The position numbers and the translations under genes are program-made. 64,000 nt of DNA from the NCBI RefSeq assembly GCF_016735115.1, contig NZ_JAERQJ010000008.1:186001-250000 (forward strand), in the 5' to 3' direction. Position 1 is the first letter of the stretch. Each line of letters begins with the position of its first letter. Shown here in pieces: positions 54,456 to 62,756 of this stretch. Source of the DNA: Aquimarina mytili (GTDB lineage Bacteria; Bacteroidota; Bacteroidia; Flavobacteriales; Flavobacteriaceae). Under the pieces are notes generated by a model. It had not been told where the DNA came from. It made no database searches and saw only the letters and a list, made by a program, of their open reading frames with translations.

Positions 54456-54862
54456 AGTTGAGGGACATTCTTTATTTAAAGGATAAAAAACCTCTAATAC
54501 AAACAACGCTTTTGCAAAGAGGTTCTTTTCAAAACAAAATGTATTGTGGCAAGATCATTATACTATATCAAGAAACAGTAAGAGTTATATACTCCTGTAG
54601 TAAAAAATATGTCAAAAACATACAATAAGATATAATAAAAACTCCTCCTAATAACATTCTATCTTTTACCACGTTTCTCATACTATATATCATTTTTATG
54701 CTTTATATTCAATAACGGCTTATATTAATAAAACAACTAACTCATAAAAACTCCTTTTTTATTTTTACATTTTTTCTTGCATCAAAGAAAAATCTACTTG
54801 AGTTTACATTTTCTAGATTTATTTTATGTACACTTACATACAATCTTGAAAATTATTTTTCA
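54456..54862. other. AT-rich intergenic region, no gene seen
   Basis: About 400 bp of very AT-rich sequence. A 65-codon frame from 54431 starts inside the terminator and lacks protein-like composition. Nothing else stands out, apart from TTTACATTTT-like tracts upstream of the next gene. Confidence 0.55.
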
Positions 54863-55093
54863 ATGGAATTATCTAAAACCATCCTTGAAATTACATCGGC
54901 AATATTAATTCTCATTGCTTTTGAATTATTAAATAGAAAAAGCCTTAAAGGATACTCGATAATGGCCATAGGGCAGTTTTTAGCCATGCTTATTTGTGCA
55001 TTCACAAACTTATGGTTTCTGGGCTTTATGCATTTTGTAAATTTCCTTTTAATGCTTAGGGGGTATTTTAAATGGAGAAAACAAGACATATAA
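54863..55093 (+). CDS. small membrane protein, three predicted helices (PnuC-like fragment?)
   Basis: A 76-residue integral membrane protein: helices at about residues 8-24, 31-51 and 53-69, ending in the basic YFKWRKQDI. The IGQFLAMLICAFTNLWFLGF segment vaguely resembles part of PnuC-type vitamin carriers, but the protein is far too short to be one. It is preferred over the overlapping minus-strand frame because of its clean hydrophobic pattern. Function unknown. Convergent with tRNA-Ala. Confidence 0.6.
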   Translation: MELSKTILEITSAILILIAFELLNRKSLKGYSIMAIGQFLAMLICAFTNLWFLGFMHFVNFLLMLRGYFKWRKQDI

Positions 55094-55127
55094 CATCTTT
55101 TTAGAGAAAGACATGTTTGTCACAATC

Positions 55128-55160
55128 AAAAAAAGCCAACATATACGTTGACTTTTTTTT
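55128..55160. terminator. bidirectional terminator between the small membrane gene and tRNA-Ala
   Basis: AAAAAAGCCAAC/GTTGACTTTTTT with one C.A mismatch and a six-base loop. It lies 2 bp past the tRNA 3' end on the minus strand. Confidence 0.65.
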
Positions 55161-55162
55161 AG

Positions 55163-55236
55163 TGGAGAAGATGGGACTCGAACCCACGACCTCTTGACTG
55201 CCAGTCAAGCACTCTAGCCAGCTGAGCTACATCCCC
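55163..55236 (-). tRNA. tRNA-Ala (GGC)
   Basis: A 74-nt cloverleaf: acceptor GGGGATG/CTTCTCC, D-arm GCTC, anticodon stem CTTGA/TCAAG with loop CTGGCAG (anticodon GGC), T-arm with loop TTCGAGT, discriminator A. The alanine identity pair G3.U70 is present. One mismatch (U6.U67) is seen in the acceptor stem. CCA is not encoded. Confidence 0.95.
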
Positions 55237-55357
55237 ATTTTGTTTGGGTGTCAAAAATACTCTTTTTTCTTAAAGTTTATCTAAAAAATAAGTAGAATAC
55301 AATCAATCAATATATTCTGCGGTATAAAGTTAGTATTTTTGGCATTTGCTAAAAAAT

Positions 55358-55855
55358 ATGATTCGTAAAGCACTATTTTCTGATCTGGATTCTATTCATA
55401 AGTTAACAAAAGCTTGTGCCAAGGCAATGATAGCTAATAATATCTATCAGTGGAACGAGCATTACCCTACTCGAGAACGTTTTCAAAAGGATATCGAATT
55501 ACAAGAATTATATATCTTAGAGGAAGTCAATATTAAAGGAATCTTAGTCTTAACTCAGATCATGGATGAAGAGTATGCTCCTGTGCAATGGCTTACAAAA
55601 AACAAAAATAACCTATATATACATCGCTTAGCAGTAGATCCAACATATTGGGGACAAGGATGTGCTCAAAAACTAATGGAATATGCTGAAAGTTATGCGA
55701 TCAAGAATGGTTTTGCGTCAATACGATTAGATACTTTTAGTCAAAACAAGCGCAATCAAAAGTTTTATGAAACCCGAGGGTATTCTCGATTAGGAGAAAT
55801 TTATTTTCCTAAACAAAGTGAAGATCCTTTTTATTGTTACGAACTACTTATATGA
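55358..55855 (+). CDS. GNAT-family N-acetyltransferase
   Basis: A 165-residue acetyl-CoA-dependent transferase. Motif A is IHRLAVDPTYWGQGCAQKLM with the GQGxA acetyl-CoA loop; the C-terminal QNKRNQKFYETRGYSRLGE is the usual motif B region. The ATG at 55358 is preferred to an upstream TTG. Its stop overlaps the MATE start as ATGA, so they are translationally coupled. Substrate unknown. Confidence 0.88.
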   Translation: MIRKALFSDLDSIHKLTKACAKAMIANNIYQWNEHYPTRERFQKDIELQELYILEEVNIKGILVLTQIMDEEYAPVQWLTKNKNNLYIHRLAVDPTYWGQGCAQKLMEYAESYAIKNGFASIRLDTFSQNKRNQKFYETRGYSRLGEIYFPKQSEDPFYCYELLI

Positions 55856-57180
55856 GTACTGTTATTAGTTTTAAAAACATAAACAAACTAGCAGTACCGG
55901 CTATTATTTCAGGTATTGCAGAACCAATTTTATCTGCCACTGATACAGCAGTTGTAGGTAATATTCCGGTTAACGGAACCGAATCTTTAGCGGCTGTTGG
56001 TATTGTGGGAACATTTCTTTCGATGTTGATATGGATTTTGGCTCAAACACGAAGTGCAATTTCGGCAATCATTTCGCAATATTTAGGAGCAGGAAAATTA
56101 GAAGAAGTAAAAACGTTACCTGCACAAGCCATAACCTTTAATTTGGGACTAAGTTTAATTATTTTACTAACCACGGTGCCGTTTATAGAATCCATATTTA
56201 GACTGCTCAATGCCGAAGGCACTGTATTAGAATATTGTATTTCGTATTATCAAATTAGAGTTTGGGGATTTCCTTTATCTCTTTTCGTATTTGCTGTTTT
56301 TGGCATTTTTAGAGGGTTGCAAAATACCTTTTGGCCTATGGTTGTTGCATTAATAGGTGTAGGAATTAATGTTGCGTTAGATTTTGCTCTGGTATATGGC
56401 ATCAAGGGAGTTATTGATCCAATGAATCTAGAAGGAGCAGCCTGGGCTAGTCTTATTTCTCAAATTGTAATGGCAATTTTAGCCTTCGTATTCTTATTGA
56501 AAAAGACAAATGTATCCTTAAAATTAAGGAAACCGTGGCATCCAGAAATGAATCGTTTTTTAATAATGAGTGGTAATCTTTTTATTCGATCCATAGCGCT
56601 TAATATAACCATTATTATGGCAGTTCGTGAAGCTACTGCAATCGGAACAGACTATGTTGCTGCACACACTATTGCTATGCAATTATGGCTCTTTTCAGCG
56701 TTTTTTATAGATGGCTATGGCAGTGCAGGCAATATCCTTGGAGGAAAACTTCTAGGGGCTAAAGATTATACGAACCTGGTAAAATTAGCAAAAAGAGTAT
56801 CATTATATGGGATTATTGTAGCCATCATTTTGGGGATAGCTGCATTAATACAACCAGAAATTCTCGGTCGAATATTTACCAAAGATCAAAGTGTACTTAT
56901 GATTTTTTCTGGTTTTTTCTATCTAGTAGTCATTACACTCCCAGTTAATGCGGTTGCTTTTGTTGGTGATGGGTTATTTAAAGGAATGGGTGAAACCGGA
57001 TATTTGCGAAATGTACTTTTAGGGTCAACGTTTTTTGGGTTTCTTCCCGCATTGTTTATTTCACGCTACCTAGATTGGGGGCTACATGGTATATGGATAG
57101 CAATCACCATTTGGATGCTAGTACGTAGCGGAGCTTTGGTTATAAAATTCAGGAATAAGTATATCCCTTTATCTTCATAA
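55852..57180 (+). CDS. MATE-family multidrug/organic cation efflux protein
   Basis: A 442-residue inner-membrane antiporter with about 12 helices in two similar halves (AEPILSATDTAVVGN in the first; an equivalent SGNLFIRSIALN in the second). Length and motif order fit the DinF-like branch of the MATE family. Coupling to a GNAT gene could suggest a shared detoxification role (inference). The start is the ATG in the ATGA overlap with the acetyltransferase. Confidence 0.88.
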   Translation: MSTVISFKNINKLAVPAIISGIAEPILSATDTAVVGNIPVNGTESLAAVGIVGTFLSMLIWILAQTRSAISAIISQYLGAGKLEEVKTLPAQAITFNLGLSLIILLTTVPFIESIFRLLNAEGTVLEYCISYYQIRVWGFPLSLFVFAVFGIFRGLQNTFWPMVVALIGVGINVALDFALVYGIKGVIDPMNLEGAAWASLISQIVMAILAFVFLLKKTNVSLKLRKPWHPEMNRFLIMSGNLFIRSIALNITIIMAVREATAIGTDYVAAHTIAMQLWLFSAFFIDGYGSAGNILGGKLLGAKDYTNLVKLAKRVSLYGIIVAIILGIAALIQPEILGRIFTKDQSVLMIFSGFFYLVVITLPVNAVAFVGDGLFKGMGETGYLRNVLLGSTFFGFLPALFISRYLDWGLHGIWIAITIWMLVRSGALVIKFRNKYIPLSS

Positions 57181-57490
57181 GGTTAAAATTTTTATAATCA
57201 CCACAAGCGTTAACAGATACATTGTACCAATCACAATCTCTACTTTATATTTTGTTATATATTTTTTCAACATAGTTCAAATATACATATGATTGATTTA
57301 CAATGAAATACGTATTGATACGTATTTATAAGTATTGTTTTTAAAAATATACCGGGCAACTATTTCCCCCTTTGTTACCCGGTATCCCAACTACACATTC
57401 ATTAATAGAAATTCGATATAAGAATAAACAGGCATTTATCTGAATCATCTCCTTTCTGATTATCATAAAAACACCATGTTTAGGCAATAG
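57181..57490. other. intergenic region with a terminator hairpin, no gene seen
   Basis: 310 bp between convergent genes. It holds the stem-loop at 57349-57385 and a TACGTATTGATACGTA imperfect palindrome around 57309-57324. No open frame of interest. Confidence 0.55.
57349..57385 (-). terminator. stem-loop terminator after the small membrane genes (twin of 58207-58243)
   Basis: ATACCGGGCAAC/GTTACCCGGTAT (11 of 12 pairs) around a T/C-rich loop, with a T-tract on the minus strand. The stem-loop at 58207-58243 is homologous in arms and loop. Confidence 0.65.
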
Positions 57491-57697
57491 TTACTCTGTA
57501 AAATATTTATAAAATTCTGCCAATGCTGCAAGTAAAAAAAGAATAGCAATGAATTTTGCCATGATGATATACCCTTTCATTCCAAATATAGATTTGAAAA
57601 TTCTTACAAATCCAGTTGCAGATTCTTCAGAAGCATTTTTAGCCATTCCGAACCATGCTATTAATGCTATCGTTAGTAGAATAATTCCTCCTATCAT
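57491..57697 (-). CDS. small two-helix membrane protein
   Basis: A 68-residue protein beginning MIGGIILLTIALIAWFGMAK, with a second helix IIMAKFIAILFLLAALAEF. No family recognised. The ATG at 57695-57697 is preferred; an upstream TTG would add 11 residues without a leader. It follows the next gene on the same strand by about 34 bp and probably shares its promoter. Confidence 0.6.
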   Translation of the reverse strand: MIGGIILLTIALIAWFGMAKNASEESATGFVRIFKSIFGMKGYIIMAKFIAILFLLAALAEFYKYFTE

Positions 57698-57731
57698 ATT
57701 TACTTGTTTTTTTAATTTAAAATCGATCAAC

Positions 57732-58049
57732 TTATATAAAGAAAGAGTTAAAAACCCCCGATCTAGCCATTATGATCCCTGCAACTCCTAAACCAACCCA
57801 AATCGCTTTATAGGTTGTTTTTGTTTTTGACATAATTAGTTTTAGACGTTGTTCTTTTATTTTCCATTCGTCTGGTGTAAGGGTATATCCTGGTACTATA
57901 ATCATGCCTATACTTGCACCAACAATAAAAGGTCCTATTGCTAGAATTCGTAATGTTGTCCCAATTTCATTTAATGTTGATAAATAAAACCAGCTTATAC
58001 TTACTCCAATAATTAAGAATATGATTCCAAATAATCTTGCGTTTCTCAT
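57732..58049 (-). CDS. small three-helix membrane protein under the shared TTTTTGACA promoter
   Basis: A 105-residue membrane protein: helices at about residues 5-24, 32-53 and 82-98, with a cytoplasmic basic stretch (KIKEQRLKLIMSKTKTTYK). No family recognised. Upstream is copy 3 of the conserved promoter element (58116-58155) and a GGGTAAGAAA leader, linking it to the LRR and DUF5018-like lipoprotein genes. Confidence 0.6.
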   Translation of the reverse strand: MRNARLFGIIFLIIGVSISWFYLSTLNEIGTTLRILAIGPFIVGASIGMIIVPGYTLTPDEWKIKEQRLKLIMSKTKTTYKAIWVGLGVAGIIMARSGVFNSFFI

Positions 58050-58115
58050 AATTAGTGCTATTGTTTAATTGTTCGTTTTATTCGCAAATTTCTTACCCTA
58101 AGGTTTTTAAAAAAA

Positions 58116-58155
58116 CAAAAATACTCGGCAAACCAATAGCTTGTGTTGTCAAAAA
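58116..58155 (-). promoter_or_regulatory. shared promoter element, copy 3
   Basis: On the minus strand TTTTTGACA (58155-58147), 23 bp, TATTTTTG (58123-58116). Same spacing as copies at 61515-61554 and 62690-62729; leader motif GGGTAAGAAA at 58098-58089. Confidence 0.6.
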
Positions 58156-58206
58156 CTTATAATTTTCTATATCATCAGGTTTATGCGATTATTTTATTTC
58201 AAAAAA

Positions 58207-58243
58207 ATACCGAATAACTCCTAACCCCTTTGTTATCCGGTAT
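58207..58243 (-). terminator. stem-loop terminator after the exported-protein gene
   Basis: ATACCGAATAAC/GTTATCCGGTAT (11 of 12 pairs); on the minus strand followed by a T7 run. Twin of the hairpin at 57349-57385. Confidence 0.75.
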
Positions 58244-58270
58244 TTTAACAAAACTTAACTCACTTATTAC

Positions 58271-59134
58271 TTACTTTACGTTCTCGCAAGCAATTTTTCC
58301 ATTTCCGGCCACTCCTTTTGTCAGCCTAGTTGCCTTATAGTATTTTAAGTTCTTTTGATACCCAGATCCAGTATATTCTTGCATAAATTTTGTAGTGTGG
58401 TATCTACATATCCCATCAGCTCCTTTTCTTACGGTACGAGCTGTTACGGTTCTACCTAATATTGCACCTGTATAATTATGGTGTTCGATATTCCAATCGT
58501 TAGAAAGAATCACAGCATGGTAATAATCATTATCATATCCTTCTCGATTATTTAATACCGATATAATTTCTTTAGCGCGAACAGAGGTTTGCATTTTACC
58601 AGGTTTGGGTAAGAATACTTTCTTTAGCTCTTCACTATTTTCATTTGCCCAAGCTTTTCTTACTTTAGTTTCAAAGAATTCTTTTACCCACTTTTTCTTT
58701 TCTTCTACTTCTTTTTTCGAAGATTTTCCTTTTACTTTTTTAAATATAATTAGTGATTCTACCTCGGGAGTTTCTCGTGATCCTGATTTGTAATTAAATG
58801 CCAAAATATCTCCATCATCTTCGATGACAACAAATTCAAATTCTGTCACGTTGCCCTCTGCTTCATAATAGTTTGGTAATTCGGGATAGTTTCTTATTAA
58901 TTTGTCTAGCTCTTTATAACGTCCAGAAAGCACATCACCTACATTATAATTTATGGTAAACTCATCAGTATTACAACAGCCCGTAACTACTGCCGAACCT
59001 ATTTTATGCTCTCTCCATTTGGGATCTTTATCGTGCGGGTTGCCTGCAAAATATTTTTCTTGTGCAGTACTTGGTTGCATAAATAACACTATTGTAATAA
59101 TTGCGATTGAGGTTAGTAATTTTCTTGTTTTCAT
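58271..59134 (-). CDS. exported protein of unknown function
   Basis: A 287-residue protein with a cleavable signal peptide (LLTSIAIITIVLFMQPSTAQ, residues 6-25). The mature part begins EKYFAGNPHDKDPKWREHK and contains a CC pair (VVTGCCNTDEF), a lysine/glutamate-rich helical stretch (about residues 135-175) and late Cys residues (GICRYH, KIACENVK) that could form disulfides. No family recognised. It is 42 bp after the LRR lipoprotein gene and shares the ACCCAAAAATAA leader element just before its ATG, so it is probably in the same operon. Confidence 0.65.
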   Translation of the reverse strand: MKTRKLLTSIAIITIVLFMQPSTAQEKYFAGNPHDKDPKWREHKIGSAVVTGCCNTDEFTINYNVGDVLSGRYKELDKLIRNYPELPNYYEAEGNVTEFEFVVIEDDGDILAFNYKSGSRETPEVESLIIFKKVKGKSSKKEVEEKKKWVKEFFETKVRKAWANENSEELKKVFLPKPGKMQTSVRAKEIISVLNNREGYDNDYYHAVILSNDWNIEHHNYTGAILGRTVTARTVRKGADGICRYHTTKFMQEYTGSGYQKNLKYYKATRLTKGVAGNGKIACENVK

Positions 59135-59176
59135 TTTTAATTTATTTTTGGGTTATTTTTTAGATTATCGTAGTTA

Positions 59177-61414
59177 CTATCGACAAATAGCTTTATCATC
59201 CTTTCTAATTGTAGTTCCCGTATTTTCGAGATCACAAACTTCTTGGGGTATCGTTGTAAGTGGATTAAATCGTATTTCTAAGAAGTTAAGACTTGTAATA
59301 TCTCCCAATTCTGCAGGAATTGAGGTCAAGCGATTATTTGATACGTTTAAGGTAAAAAGACTATTTAAGTTGCCTATTTCTGCTGGAAGTGTTGGTAAAC
59401 TATTTTGAGATAATAACAAAACTTCCAGGTTTATTAAACTACCAATTTCTGTCGGAATTGAGGTTAGTAGGTTTCTGGATAAGGATAAACTCTTCAATTT
59501 GATTAATTTAAAAACAAAAGCTGGTATAGAGCTTAGTTTTTGTTTGTTTGAGCTTCCTATTAGGCTAAGGCTCGTCAAATTTGTAAGGTTTTCCATTTCC
59601 GAGGGTAGCGAAGTGAACTGGTTTTGACCAAGCACTAACGAAGTTAGGTTTTTCAAGTTTCCTATTTCTTTTGGAACAGAAGTTATTAGGTTATCACCTA
59701 AGAATAAGTCGTTTAAAGCTATAAGTTCGCCAATTTCTGAAGGAATTGTAGTAATCTGGTTTTGTTGCATCCATAGGGTTTCCAACAATGTAAGATTACC
59801 AATTTCTGAAGGTAAATTAGTGATGCGGTTGTCAAATGCTAAAAAGCTTGTTAATTTTGTTAAATTACCAATAGTTACAGGAAGGCTTGTTATTTTATTT
59901 CGAGATACCCATAACCTTTCTAATAGTACAAGGTTACCAATTTCTGAAGGCATTTCTTCAAAATTATTCCCATCAACAATCAATGCTTTTAGTGCTGTTA
60001 ATTCACCTATTTCTTTAGGTAATTTAATAAGTTGCTTATCACGAAGAATCAATTCGACTACTTTTCTTTCGAGATTAAAGCGTACACCCTCCCAACCATT
60101 CATATCCTGATCCTGAATATTCCATGAAAGTAGACCCGGATTTGCCTCGTAAAAAGCTTTTAGGGCTAAATAGTCTTTTGAAGGGGTTTTGCAGATAGCT
60201 GTGTCATCTTTTCTAATCTCTGTTCCTGAGTTTTCTAGATCACAAACCTTTTGAGGAACTATTTTTAATTCTGAATTGTCATAAAAATGAAGAAATCTTA
60301 ATGACGTTAGGTTTCCTATTTCACTCGGCAAGCTAACTAGCTTATTGTCATAAACATATAACTCCTCAAGATTGGTTAGGCTTCCTATTTCTACAGGAAT
60401 AATGCGCAATGAATTCTCTTCGAGATAAAGCTCTGTAAGTGTGCTTAGGTTTCCTATTTCTACAGGAATTTCGGTAAGTAAATTATTTCTTAAGACAAGT
60501 AGTCTAATTTTAGAAAGTTCTTGTATTTCTGTAGGTATTGATTCAATAAGATTATTATTTAAAAAGAAATCTTCCAAATTAATAAGCTTTCCTATCTCTA
60601 CAGGGATCGAAGATAATTTGTTGAAATGTATATATAACTTACTAAGGTTGGTCAAATTTCCTATCTCTAATGGTATAAGTTCGATAGTATTAAAACTTAA
60701 GTTTAAAGATGTAAGCGAAGAGAGGTTACCTATCTCTGAAGGGATATTTGTCAAATCGTTATTTTCTAGCCTTAGCGTTTCAAGTTGATTTAGTCTTTTA
60801 ATTTCAACAGGTATAGAAGAAATCTGATTGTTTGGTAGTACTAAAGCCTTAAGATGAATTAAAATTCCTATTTCTTGTGGCAAGGTTTCTATTCCCTTGT
60901 CTACCATAGCTAAAATTACAACTCTATCATCCTCTACGGTAACTCCTTCCCAATTGGATATATCATTTTGCGAGACATCCCAATCTAATGTATTGTTTGG
61001 ATTTGCATTGTAAATGGCTATCAAAGCATCGCGCTCTGTCATTTGCAAAACTGTTACTACCACTTCATATTCCTGAGTGGTGCCATCTTCGGCCATAACC
61101 GTATAGATAACTGGGCCTGAAAAATCTTGTTCTTCATCAATATTAGGTGTAATACCCGCTTTTTCTGAAACTGTTATATTTGGTTTTAAATTTTTAACCG
61201 AGCTTCCAAAAGGAAATGTAGCTTCGATTTTTTTTGTTTCTTCGTTAATGGTAGCAATAATGTCAATGTCTAAGTCTTCATTTTCTGATGTCAAAAAATT
61301 AAACTCTGTAATCTGTTTTTGATTGCTTAGGGTAACTCCTCCTGCATCATCATCTGTACTACAAGAAGCAAGTGCTAATACAAATAGTACTACAAATCTT
61401 AAATAGTTATTCAT
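59177..61414 (-). CDS. LRR lipoprotein with DUF5018-like N-terminal domain and two LRR blocks
   Basis: A 745-residue lipoprotein (leader ends LASC, Cys18; then STDDDA). Residues 30-125 are a DUF5018-like beta-sandwich (ITEFNFLTSENEDLDIDIIA, VIYTVMAEDGTTQEYEVVVT). Two leucine-rich blocks follow (about residues 170-385 and 445-735), each preceded by a plant-LRR-like cap (IYNANPNNTLDWDVSQND, FYEANPGLLSWNIQDQD with NGWEGV) and each closed by a near-identical CDLENTGTTIRKDDxAIC end cap. LRR units read LPxEIGNLxxLxxLxLxxN. Probably a surface binding protein. Transcribed from shared promoter copy 1. Confidence 0.88.
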   Translation of the reverse strand: MNNYLRFVVLFVLALASCSTDDDAGGVTLSNQKQITEFNFLTSENEDLDIDIIATINEETKKIEATFPFGSSVKNLKPNITVSEKAGITPNIDEEQDFSGPVIYTVMAEDGTTQEYEVVVTVLQMTERDALIAIYNANPNNTLDWDVSQNDISNWEGVTVEDDRVVILAMVDKGIETLPQEIGILIHLKALVLPNNQISSIPVEIKRLNQLETLRLENNDLTNIPSEIGNLSSLTSLNLSFNTIELIPLEIGNLTNLSKLYIHFNKLSSIPVEIGKLINLEDFFLNNNLIESIPTEIQELSKIRLLVLRNNLLTEIPVEIGNLSTLTELYLEENSLRIIPVEIGSLTNLEELYVYDNKLVSLPSEIGNLTSLRFLHFYDNSELKIVPQKVCDLENSGTEIRKDDTAICKTPSKDYLALKAFYEANPGLLSWNIQDQDMNGWEGVRFNLERKVVELILRDKQLIKLPKEIGELTALKALIVDGNNFEEMPSEIGNLVLLERLWVSRNKITSLPVTIGNLTKLTSFLAFDNRITNLPSEIGNLTLLETLWMQQNQITTIPSEIGELIALNDLFLGDNLITSVPKEIGNLKNLTSLVLGQNQFTSLPSEMENLTNLTSLSLIGSSNKQKLSSIPAFVFKLIKLKSLSLSRNLLTSIPTEIGSLINLEVLLLSQNSLPTLPAEIGNLNSLFTLNVSNNRLTSIPAELGDITSLNFLEIRFNPLTTIPQEVCDLENTGTTIRKDDKAICR

Positions 61415-61514
61415 AATTCTTAGTTATTTTGGGTTTACGTTTACTACTATGTTCTCTTCTATTGAGTTTCTTACCCCTAAAGCATTTAATTTTTTTGTGC
61501 GAATTTTGAAAGCG

Positions 61515-61554
61515 CAAAACTATAAGACATACCTAAACAATAGGTTGTCAAAAA
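61515..61554 (-). promoter_or_regulatory. shared promoter element, copy 1
   Basis: Minus strand: TTTTTGACA (61554-61546), 23 bp, TAGTTTTG (61522-61515). Leader motif GGGTAAGAAA at 61477-61468. The whole upstream region is closely related to that at 62590-62745. Confidence 0.65.
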
Positions 61555-61690
61555 CTAATGACTTTTGCTTTTTTTCAACATGTATCTATTGATAATCAAA
61601 AAGTTATTGAAGAAAAACTGCAAAACACTTGGGTTTCTTTTCGAAATATTAGTACCTGGAGATACAGGCAAATGCTCCTGTTTTCTTCTA

Positions 61691-61727
61691 AAAACAAAAA
61701 CCACCCGTTTAGGTGGTTTTTTAATTT
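61691..61727 (-). terminator. terminator of the DUF5018-like lipoprotein gene
   Basis: AAAAACCACC/GGTGGTTTTT stem with a six-base loop, with T-runs in both directions. Confidence 0.8.
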
Positions 61728-61755
61728 ATTTTTTTAACCTAATGTCTATATTAAA

Positions 61756-62589
61756 TCAAGAAACTGGTAATATTCCTTTATACGTAACTTTCAACTCTTC
61801 GGTGAGACCATTGCTAAATGTATAGGTCACATCTGCTTTTATAATATATTGGTCGCCTTTTTTAGTAATGGAAATTTTTCCTAATGCTTTTGTTGGGCCA
61901 ATCCCCTCACTAGGGTTATCAAAATCTGTATCAACAAAAGGAAGGATGGGTGGAAAGTCTTCATCACCACTCAATGAATCAAAATCCACATCATATTCTC
62001 CTTCAATCACTCCCTGATCATTAATGAAGTTTATAAATATTCCATCTCCTTTTCCTTCAATAGTAAAGGGGCCAACCACATTAACATCAGATGAAAAAAG
62101 CCATATCACAAACCCAGTATTAGTGCCTCGGGTGTCCTTAAAGGCTTTAGCTTGATCTAAAGGAAATGCTGTTCCTCCTCCAATAAATTCGTTAGTAATA
62201 TCTTCAGTTACTATTACTTCATATTTTTGGGTAGTACCATCTTCAGCAGTAACTGTATAGGTTACCGTATTTGAAAAATCTTGTGCTGTTTCATTATTTG
62301 GTGTAACAATCGCTTTTTCTGAAATTTCAATATTAGGTTTAAGGTTATCAATTATGCTTTCAGCAGGTACCGTAGCCGCTATCGTTTTCGTTTCATTGTT
62401 GACAATAGCAATAACATCGATGTCTAAGGAAGCATTTTCTGAAGCCAGAAATTTAAACGCTGTGATTTGCTTTTCATCACTAAGAATAATTTCTCCTCCA
62501 TTGTCAATGATCATTACAGCATCATCATCCTTACTACATGAAGCAAGTGCTAAAGCAAATACAACAACTAATTTTAAATAATTTTTCAT
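61756..62589 (-). CDS. lipoprotein with DUF5018-like domain
   Basis: A 277-residue lipoprotein (leader ends LASC, Cys18, then SKDDDAV). Residues 38-130 are closely similar to the DUF5018-like domain of the LRR protein (QITAFKFLASENASLDIDVI, VTYTVTAEDGTTQKYEVIVT), showing recent sharing of the module. The C-terminal half (about 135-277) is a different beta-rich domain ending VTYTFSNGLTEELKVTYKGI; no family recognised. Transcribed from shared promoter copy 2. Confidence 0.75.
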   Translation of the reverse strand: MKNYLKLVVVFALALASCSKDDDAVMIIDNGGEIILSDEKQITAFKFLASENASLDIDVIAIVNNETKTIAATVPAESIIDNLKPNIEISEKAIVTPNNETAQDFSNTVTYTVTAEDGTTQKYEVIVTEDITNEFIGGGTAFPLDQAKAFKDTRGTNTGFVIWLFSSDVNVVGPFTIEGKGDGIFINFINDQGVIEGEYDVDFDSLSGDEDFPPILPFVDTDFDNPSEGIGPTKALGKISITKKGDQYIIKADVTYTFSNGLTEELKVTYKGILPVS

Positions 62590-62689
62590 GTGTTCTTACT
62601 TATTTTGGGTTTATGTTTACTACTATGTTCGATGCTCTTGAATTTCTTACCCCAAAATTCTTTTTTATTTTGCATCAATTTTGAAAGCG

Positions 62690-62729
62690 CGAAAATATAA
62701 GACACACAAATACAGTAGGTTGTCAAAAA
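62690..62729 (-). promoter_or_regulatory. shared promoter element, copy 2
   Basis: Minus strand: TTTTTGACA (62729-62721), 23 bp, TATTTTCG (62697-62690, one mismatch to TAnnTTTG). Leader motif GGGTAAGAAA at 62652-62643. Confidence 0.6.
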
Positions 62730-62756
62730 CTGATAACTATTAAGTTGCGTTACACA

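Larger units (their letters stand above)
61415..61755. other. upstream region of the LRR gene with shared promoter and a terminator
   Basis: About 340 bp. From the LRR start outwards: ACCCAAAATAA leader, GGGTAAGAAA, promoter copy 1 (61515-61554), then AT-rich sequence and the terminator (61691-61727) of the gene beyond. An 86-codon plus-strand frame from 61565 shows no protein-like features. Confidence 0.6.

Noticed and set aside
54431..54628. 65-codon plus-strand frame with a weak LytTR-like RDILYLKDKK segment
   Set aside because: It starts inside a strong terminator hairpin and the rest does not look like a DNA-binding domain.
61565..61825. 86-codon plus-strand frame
   Set aside because: It crosses a terminator and the 3' end of a convincing minus-strand gene; composition is not protein-like.
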